Shown: piece after piece, positions 56,817-64,000 of the stretch
Layout of the letters: every line of letters begins with the position of its first letter
Numbering within the stretch: position 1 is the stretch's first letter
Source: Chenopodium formosanum
Lineage: Eukaryota; Streptophyta; Magnoliopsida; Caryophyllales; Amaranthaceae
DNA length: 64,000 nucleotides
Reading direction: 5' to 3'
Assembly: GCA_024500155.1 (NCBI GenBank)
Contig: CM044869.1
Coordinates: 49,121,898 to 49,185,897, forward strand
Notes under the pieces: model-generated
Database searches by the model: none
What the model saw: the letters and a program-made list of their open reading frames with translations, nothing else
Told to the model about the DNA's origin: nothing
Program-made: the position numbers and the translations under genes

Positions 56817-59416
56817 TTAGAAGTGAATTTCACGTCTTTCAGCAAAAAACTTCCCATTGACAACAGGCTGCCCAGCAAGCAATGCAAGCCAAACACCAGT
56901 GTCTGCACCGATTTCAACAGACACGTTACCAGTCCAACCTGTCATGGCAGTTTTTACCCAGCCAGGGCAAAAACAATTTACACTAATTTTTTCACCCTCA
57001 GGTCGATCACACAGTTTTCTTGCCAGATACCTGGAGTAACAATTAACAGCAAGCTTTGACATTGAGTACACAGTGGAGTTCTGAGGCCACCCACCTAATG
57101 TCCAGCTACCATCTTTTGTTTGTAGCAGAAAGGTTTTCAGAGTATTGTCAATCAACTCCTCTGTGAGCAAGTCGTCGTTAGATAGTTGTTCTCTCAAGCT
57201 AACATCTTCAATCCTCTGAAAAAAAATAGATATTTTCTGGGTTGATTAGAGTATGCAAGCATGAAATCAACTCAAGCATGTTTCTTTTTGCTTTAGGGTG
57301 CTAAAAGTCTGAAAAATATTGAGAGTCTTCAGCTTACATTTCTTCTGCCATTTAATCGGCCAAGCCTTGAGCTGACATTAACAATACGAGCACCAAACGA
57401 AGAAGGTTTCATTAAAGGGATCATAGCTTCAGTTAAATTCTTTGTGCCATAGTAGTTTGTATTAATAACCTGCTCTGCATGTTCAACAGAATTCTCTGAT
57501 CCAACATTGAAATTGACACCTGCATTATTCACCTGAAAAGTAGTGAATGCTGAACAATTATGAAGCAGCAACATTACTTTAAGCTAACGCAGAACTGTAA
57601 TATACGAAGAAAGTTTTTTTTTTTTTCAATGATATTACTAAAAACTAACCCTACAGATTAAAGTTTATAGGGCTATATCATTGTATAGAGTTATGAATGT
57701 TATCTACTCCAATACTTTCCAAAAACTGAAATCTTGTGATCTAGCACCATAAGAATTAAAAATATATATGAGGACATAGCCATAAGCACCAAACTGTATG
57801 TCTCATCCCCAGCCATGGAAAGTGAGCACAGCACAAATGTGGTTAGAAGCACAATCTTCCCCCTTAAATCCTTAAAGGGGCATCAATGGCCTTCAGATAC
57901 TCTCAAGTCTCAATCATCTAATAATCATTTATGTATATTTCTCCATTCTACTTTGTATGAGACTTGACTTTTATTAGTACTTCGTAAGTTACTACGCAAA
58001 AGAATGGCTTCCTAAGCATTCTAATAAAAATTGCAAGTCAAAGAAATATAGTAAGCCTAAGATGTGCTCGTCTTGGCCAAACGGGGTGGGGGGACGCAAC
58101 GGAAATAGGTATACAAGAGCAACAACAACAAAGCCTTAGTCCCAAAATGATTGGGAACGTAACAGAAATAGGTATGCTTACTAAAATATCCAAGCCGCCA
58201 TAAGTCACTTTAATCCATTCAGCAAACTCTTTGATCGACTGAGGATCAACAATATCCAATTGGTGGAAATCCACCAACAGATCAGCCTCCTGCAGAACCT
58301 TCACAGCCTCAATACCAACTTCTGTATCTCTTGAGGTCAGTACAACAGTCATCCCATGACCAGCAAGTTGCCGAATAATCTCAAAGCCAATTCCCCTGTT
58401 ACCTCCAGTCACTACTGCAACAGTTTCAGAGGTCCACCACCTAAGACACTCCAAAAAGAAGAAATGCCAAGAATCAACTTTTAAAGCAAATAAAAGCGCC
58501 CAGGAAAATCAACAGACCAAAACTCAATCGTTCTTTAGAACTCTTCATTTTAAAAACAAAAGTTAAATTGTTTCCTCATGCTAGGTAAGCAAATTATTAA
58601 TTGAGTTATGGTCCTTCCTCTAACATTTAATAATACTTTACTACGTCACTCAAGAGGAATCTAAACACGCATGAGACTAGTCATAGAAGTGAACTAAGTG
58701 GTTATTCCATAAAGGATGTAGTGATGTACCAATGTACCCTATTTTGCTGATGTCATAAGCCTCATTTTTGTTTAGATCCCAATTGAGCACTTTAGGAACA
58801 GCACCATAACTTGGTCACAGCCTCACAGAACAAATCAAAAGGTGACAGCAATCAGTATGCAAAATAACTTTTCAAAGCCAAAGCAACTAGGCCTTTTATC
58901 AGCCACAATCCATGTTCATGTTCAGCCATATCGCTACACAAAGTGTGGCTAGACAAAATAATATATTCCCGCCTCATACACTCAAAAAATGCAAACAATA
59001 ACCAAACATACAAGCTACCATCTTAAACAATATATCATGCTGTATCCTGCTAACCCATTTGATTAAATATTTTGGATACAAAACACTCATAAAGATTAAA
59101 AAAGAGACAATGCTCTAGCCTGTTTCATTTATAAGACCATATGCAATAACCTGATTGACATATATTATACATTGCTGCGTCATCCATTGCTATTTGCTGA
59201 TGGTATCTGGATTCAGAGAGGACAAAATATTTTCAATTTTACACAAATTTAAACACATAGGCCAAGATTGAATGCATCGAATGTTAATTGCTAATAATCT
59301 AATATTGAAGGGTTTCCAGGTTGTCTAAACATATTCAATGTTACCCCAAATTTGAAACATTGGCCAACCATTTGGGCATCGGATGCTCAACTTCTAATGG
59401 TTACAAATTCCTGGGA

Positions 59417-59475
<59 letters not shown>

Positions 59476-60262
59476 ATTCAACTCTACCCAATTTCAAAAC
59501 ATAGGCCAACATTTTGGGCACTGGATGCTGACGAGTTCCCGGGAGGTCAAAACATATTACATTTCACCCAAATTTGAAACATTGGCCACCATTTTGGGCA
59601 TTGGATGCTCATTATCTAAAGTAACAAGTTTCCGGGAGATCAACATATATTCAGTTACACCCGATTTTGAAACATTGGCCAACATCTATGGCATTTATGG
59701 TCAATTGCTAATGGTGACTAGTTTCCGGGTGGTCAAAATATATTCAATTTCACCCAAATTTGAAACATTGGCCAACATTTTGGGCAATGGGTGATCAATT
59801 GCTAATGGTGCCGAGTTTTGGGAAGTCAAAACATCCAAATTTGAAACATTGTCCAACATGTTAGCATTATGAAAAACTATTAATGAAAGCATGTTTCCTG
59901 AAGGTCAAAACATATTCAATCACACCAAAAATTGAAGCATTGCCCAAAATTTTGGGCATTGGATTCTCATTTGCAAACAATGGCCGATTTCCGGGAGGTC
60001 AAAACATATTCATTTTTACCCAAATTTATTAACATTGGCCAACATGTAACACCATATACTCAAATGCTGAAGATAACAATCAATCATTTTACAAAACAAT
60101 AAACCAAAATTTCAAAACTTTTTTGATTTTTGAAAAAAAAAAATATGAAAATGGGGAAAGAAAATACCGCTGATTAGAATAAGACATTGTGCGAAGCAGA
60201 GAAATTTCTGTAATTCTACGTTCACGACGCTCCTTTGCGCGCTCTTTTGATCCTTTTCCCAT
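56817..60262 (-). CDS. Short-chain dehydrogenase/reductase (carbonyl/menthol reductase type)
   Basis: An NAD(P)H-dependent oxidoreductase of the classical SDR type, probably acting on a carbonyl or terpenoid/phenolic substrate in the cytosol; the substrate is unknown. Coding exons on the minus strand: 60262-60168, 58440-58182, 57532-57338 and 57215-56817. They join in phase to 315 codons, the usual length for this plant subfamily (often annotated (+)-neomenthol dehydrogenase or salutaridine reductase-like). Motifs: basic N-terminal extension (GKGSKERAKERRERR), RWWTSETVAVV before the cofactor loop TGGNRGIG (43-50), NNAG (120-123), catalytic serine in VNVSS (172-173), YSMSK with Y233 and K237, then CFCPGWVKTAMTG and a C-terminal FFAERREIHF. 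From memory, the N-terminal extension resembles Arabidopsis At5g61830. All catalytic residues are present and no lesion is seen. A TATA box and a 5' non-coding exon lie upstream. Confidence 0.93.
58094..58175. mobile_element. Short retroposon tail fragment near a splice donor
   Basis: A 44-bp core (58113-58156) with caacaacaacaaagcctta and cccaaaatgattggg, the tail phrase of many plant RTE-type LINE/SINE copies, lies between two 19-bp direct repeats (58094-58112, 58157-58175; two mismatches) ending gaaataggtat. It is within 10 bp of the exon 2 splice donor of the SDR gene. Confidence 0.6.
59290..60060. repeat. ~95-bp degenerate tandem array in SDR intron
   Basis: About eight or nine copies of a unit reading roughly caaatttgaaacattggcca, then a ttttgggcattgg phrase, attgctaatggtgac, and ggtcaaaacatattcaattt. 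Copy lengths vary from 60 to 105 bp. A poly-A run of 54 (59420-59473) interrupts the second or third copy. It lies wholly in the first coding intron (58441-60167). Confidence 0.9.
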
Positions 60263-60647
60263 TTTTTAATTTTAATTCTTTATTCTTCCTACAATCCAAC
60301 AAAAATGGAGATTAGAAAAAACAAATCAATAATTGATGCAATTATCATAAAAAATACAGAGAAATTATACAACTAAGAACCCTAGAATTCAAAAATGAGG
60401 GGAGAAAAAAGGGGAAGCAATTACCTTGTGTAATGTTGATGAGAAGAGGAGAAATTGAGAGAAAGAAATGGTATGGAAGTTCAGAAATGATAGTATTGAG
60501 AGGTCAAGAAATGGCGGTTGTCTGCTGCCATTTTTGATTGATCAACAGCTTTGCCAAGCGGGAGGAAAGGAAGATCTAAGATAAAGTTGGGGGGCTTGTT
60601 CAAATTTTTTAGAGTTTCAAGGGATTTTATTTTGCCTTTTATATACC
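60263..60647 (-). promoter_or_regulatory. SDR promoter, 5' exon and leader intron
   Basis: On the minus strand: TATA box TATATAAA (complement of 60638-60645), transcription probably starting 25-35 bp downstream near 60610. A non-coding exon ends at 60425 with donor GTAATT; an intron runs 60424-60289, with acceptor TTGTAG, and the second leader exon leads to the ATG at 60262. Leader introns are common in plant housekeeping-type genes. Confidence 0.75.
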
Positions 60648-61027
60648 GTGTTTCTTCTGTCTCAAATTAGTTGCCAATGTCGAAAACACTTGGGGAAAAA
60701 AGGTTGTCATAATCCCATCGATCCAACCTGATTTGACCCGAATAAACCTGATTCATAGTTTAATTTACATGAACGCAATAAATTAGCATTTCTTAATTTT
60801 GAAATACACTTGCCCTGATCTCATCGAATCCGACCCGATTATCTGAATTGATACTTCTAGGCAAAATAATTGGTTGACTTGGCTTTTGTATGAGTAATTT
60901 TTATTACGACCATTTAAATAAGGTTTTTATTTAGGGGAAAGTTATTTGCAATACTATTTAGATTCAAATTATTCTCAAGTCGATCACAAACTTAATTTGG
61001 TTAATGTATATGAAAGTTTTGTTCGTG
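60648..61027. other. Upstream flank of SDR gene, no gene seen
   Basis: AT-rich. The phrase cccgataatc-like 'gacccgattatctgaattga' with earlier 'tgacccgaataaacctgatt' suggests small repeats, but nothing I can call. Confidence 0.4.
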
Positions 61028-61455
61028 TAGTCATATATATAGTTTAGTGCAGTCTTGATTCAATTCTCGAGTTGGCTCGGGTGTCAAGTTGATCTCGAGT
61101 CAAATTTATTCAACTTGGATTATATTTTGAGAGGTTTAAAATGTTTTTATGAAGTTTACTCTCTTTGTTTTATGAAGTTTTTTCACCTTAGGTTTAAGTT
61201 TATTCCATAAAGTTCTTCTCAAATTACTTTACTATTTGTTAGTCTAGTCATATATAGTTTGCAATCTTGGTTCAATTCTCGAATTCTCGAGTTGACTCGG
61301 GTGTCAAGTTGATCTCGAGTTAAATTTATTCAACTTGGTTCATATTTTGAGAGGTTTATGATGTTTTTATGAAGTTTACTCTCTTTGTTTTACGAAGTTT
61401 TTCTTACTTTAGGTCTAAGAATTTAAGTCTGTTCCATAAAATTCTTCCTACTTTT
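61028..61455. repeat. ~217-bp tandem duplication
   Basis: Two adjacent copies start tagtcatatata (about 61028 and 61246), then run through gagttggctcgggtgtcaag / gagttgactcgggtgtcaag and gaagtttactctctttgttt to attccataaa. They differ at about one base in ten. Confidence 0.85.
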
Positions 61456-62795
61456 ATTTTACTATTCTTTTTTCAATCAATGATATATTACTCTCACATT
61501 TTTTTTTTACCTCAACTTTCCACTTTTTAAAGCTACTTTTCTTATTACACCCTATCTATCTCGTTTTAAAGTAATCACAAGTATCAACTCGTATTACTTT
61601 ATTTATTTTTCCCGTTATAACTCTACAACAGAGGGAGTATATTAGTAGCTTTAGTTATAGGAATATACCAGTAGTAATCCGAGTCCACAACGTTAGATGT
61701 ATCTCGTCAAAATGGTTAGTGGGCTGGATGAATACGTCGTTTTATATAAGCTGGGTCAAATCCACAGTAGTTGGACACTACTACTAGTACTAATCCATTG
61801 CAGCCGCCCCAAATTTTTGTTGTGACTTGTGAGATGTGATTGGTAATATGGTATGAATGTATGATTGAGGCTAATTGGCTAAATTCCTAAATCCTAGCTA
61901 TTGGATTTGTTTAATTAACCTATGGAGCTCCATTCTTTCTAAAATTGAGTTTGGATATTCTACATTGTTTGAATAATTCAGCTAGCTTAGGCCCATGTTC
62001 TTTTAAAGCTGCGCTGCTCTGCTATGTTCTATCCAATAACTCAAAAGAACAGGGCCTTAGTCTATTCAATATTGAACTGATAATTATACTTTGAATATCA
62101 TGGTGTATTGTTTATAACATGGTTATATAGATAGATTCGACTATGACCTGACCCATATACCAAGCAGTCTTAGTAAATGGGTCATATTAAACTAGACTTG
62201 AAAAGTGCAAGGATTGTGTTAATGTTAAGGCTAAATATTTCAACCCAAATTAAATTAGCCAAATTTGTTAATATATATTCAACTTTTTAATTATTTATTG
62301 ATCATGTTTACTAATCTGGGTATTCTCTTGTGGGAATAGGTGGTACCTGGGTGCAACTCTTGAGCGATTGCAAGAGAGAAAATGTGAACTGCCTTTAAGG
62401 CGAGATGGCTCAAGAAACCCATTTTAATAGTTAAGTAAGTGTTGTATTTAATGAGAGATTGTTTATATAAAGTCAAGTGTCTTAAGGCATATGGAAATTA
62501 GGAAGGGTATTTATATTGTATGGCCGGCTAGTGGTTCCTTTGGAGTCGTTCGTCGACTTAACTCTACTCAGGTTTGTAGTATGAGAGATTACATCATGAT
62601 AGGTCTACTAGTGAGAAATAGACGAGCAGGAGCTACTCTATGTCTCTATTTATGTACATTGTTGATGGCTTATGAGCTTAGGTCAAGCCCAGACCAATTT
62701 ATATTTATATGGTTAATAAATTAATGACGTACGAAGTATATTTTACAAAGAGGAAATATAAATAGTCAATGCCTCCCCCCCCCGATTTTACTTAA
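61456..62795. other. AT-rich intergenic sequence, Stowaway-like end, no gene seen
   Basis: The phrase acagagggagtata (about 61628-61641) is the mirror of common Stowaway-type ends. No supported reading frame; the 77-codon frame 62491-62724 has no recognised domain. Confidence 0.35.
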
Positions 62796-62960
62796 GGCCC
62801 CGTTCTGTTCACCTTATTTCCACTTATTTCAGGGTTGATAAGAGATAAGGGTTAATAAGTTTAGATAAGATAAGTTCAGGAAAAATAAGTTCAGATAATT
62901 TGTGATAAGGGTTAACCAGGCTACCCAAGTTTAATTTATAACTAAAATAAGTTCTAATAA
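62796..62960. mobile_element. MITE piece (ggccccgttctgttcacc)
   Basis: Begins ggccccgttctgttcacctt and repeats gataag/ttcagata motifs. It is present again as an inverted copy at 63010-63176, inside the next element. It is either the outer part of a nested MITE or one arm of a larger foldback. Confidence 0.6.
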
Positions 62961-63253
62961 GGGTGCGTTCTATTCACCTGATTCTTAATTATCTGAACTT
63001 ATCTGATCTTATCTGAACTTTTCTTAACTTATCAGAATTTATAAACCCTTATTAGAACTTATTTTAATTATAAATTAAACTTGGGTAGCCCTTGTTAACC
63101 CTTATCACAACTTATCTGAACTTATTTTTCCTGAACTTATCTTATCTGAACAATAAGTGGAAATAAGGTGAACAGATTCAGATAAGTTATGATAAGTTAT
63201 GATAAAATCGGATAAGTTCAGATAAGTAAAAATCAGGTGAATAGAACGCACCC
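62961..63253. mobile_element. Tourist-like MITE with TAA target duplication
   Basis: 293 bp, inverted ends gggtgcgttctattcacctg and its complement, with TAA at 62958-62960 and 63254-63256, as expected for PIF/Harbinger-type elements. It contains an inverted copy of the piece at 62796-62960. Confidence 0.85.
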
Positions 63254-63256
63254 TAA

Positions 63257-64000
63257 ATTAGGTAATGTTCTCCTCACCTTATTCAATTAATATGCAGTTA
63301 AAAATAATATAAGATCAGTAAAAAATAAGCTAATTTTTAACGAAAATAAGTTTAGCTAAAGATAAATTTTAATCAGTGAAAATAAGTAGCTCTGAAGAAC
63401 AAATTTTTAGAGAACAAGCAAAAATAATTTAACACTAGCAAAATCAATTTAAGTTAAGCAAAAAAAAATTTAGTTTGAGTAAAAATAATTTTAATTCAGT
63501 AAATATTATTTTAATTTATTAAAATAATTCTATTTTAGAAAATATAATATCAATTCATTATGAATAATTCCAATTCAGCAATAATAATTAATAAGATGAA
63601 AAAAAAAAACATGTTACTCGCATTTTCTCCTTTTCTCTAACTCATTGGTATTCAAATTATATCTTTTTCCAATATTTTCAATTTTCATATTCTCAACTAT
63701 ATTTCTATATCTTTATTGAAAAATGTTTAATCATTTTAATAAATTAATATAAACAGTATACTTTATATAATCACTCAAAAAAAGAATATAATCAATCAAA
63801 AATATGAGTATCATAGAAGCTAAGCAGTGCAACTTTATAATCACTCTTTAAATGTTGTCAAAATAAGAGAAACACTTGGTCAAATTTATGAAAAGTGAGA
63901 CTATGTAGGATCGACTTAACCTGATTTGAAACCAAGAATGACACAACTTGAAATTTTTAATGATCTAAATGACTAAATCAGATCCGAAAACAAATTTACC
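63257..64000. other. AT-rich end of window with short degenerate repeats
   Basis: Repeated phrases of the type 'aaaaataattttaattcagt' and 'gcaaaaataa' (63300-63600) resemble the 'agtttgataaaaataac' units at 34780-35290. No gene seen. Confidence 0.4.

Overview
The window is nuclear DNA of a flowering plant, almost certainly a dicot. It is AT-rich, has spliced genes with GT-AG introns, and is packed with plant transposon families: Ty1/copia, Ty3/gypsy, CACTA, Mutator-like, hAT and Tourist MITEs, and Helitron. There is no bacterial-style gene packing. I cannot fix the species; Caryophyllales is a guess from general repeat character only.

Only one ordinary host gene looks intact: a four-coding-exon short-chain dehydrogenase/reductase (SDR) of 315 residues on the minus strand at 56817-60262, with a TATA box near 60640 and a non-coding first exon. 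Its first coding intron holds a degenerate array of ~95-bp repeats. A second possible gene start (TATA and leader, no coding part visible) lies at 1-400. Exon-like remnants of an unidentified gene lie at 13370-14730.

The rest is a layered nest of mobile DNA. (1) 798-3363: a truncated minus-strand copia copy whose LTR is split by a non-autonomous CACTA element (1421-2896, target duplication ACT). (2) 3364-8000: gypsy LTR pieces, a hAT MITE, and an LTR whose first ~460 bp are present as an inverted repeat. (3) 10560-16209: a decayed gypsy gag, a CACTA-like left end, gene remnants, a minisatellite and a gypsy LTR end. (4) 17505-18202, 22543-24453 and 25800-28354: three solo LTRs of three families, bounded by exact (first two) or near-exact (third) 5-bp duplications. 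(5) 20151-22431: a Mutator-like element with long TIRs and a perfect 9-bp duplication, hosting a second CACTA copy (20319-21543, TTA). (6) 32778-33799: a second long-TIR Mutator-like element carrying GC-rich, gene-like DNA (Pack-MULE candidate). (7) 37507-54056: the centrepiece, a complete but inactivated copia element with a GTTTT target duplication; a 7.6-kb CACTA element with both of its gene sets (37966-45597, CTT) sits in its left LTR and a hAT MITE (46512-46949) in its leader. (8) 54062-56100: LTR-like leader sequence, a short unknown ORF and a small Helitron. (9) 60650-64000: tandem duplications and nested palindromic MITEs.

The order of insertion can be read from the nesting, and most boundaries are supported by target-site duplications seen directly. 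All transposon genes present carry stops, frameshifts or deletions, so any movement would need help from elsewhere in the genome. I saw no tRNA, rRNA, CRISPR or organelle-derived genes.
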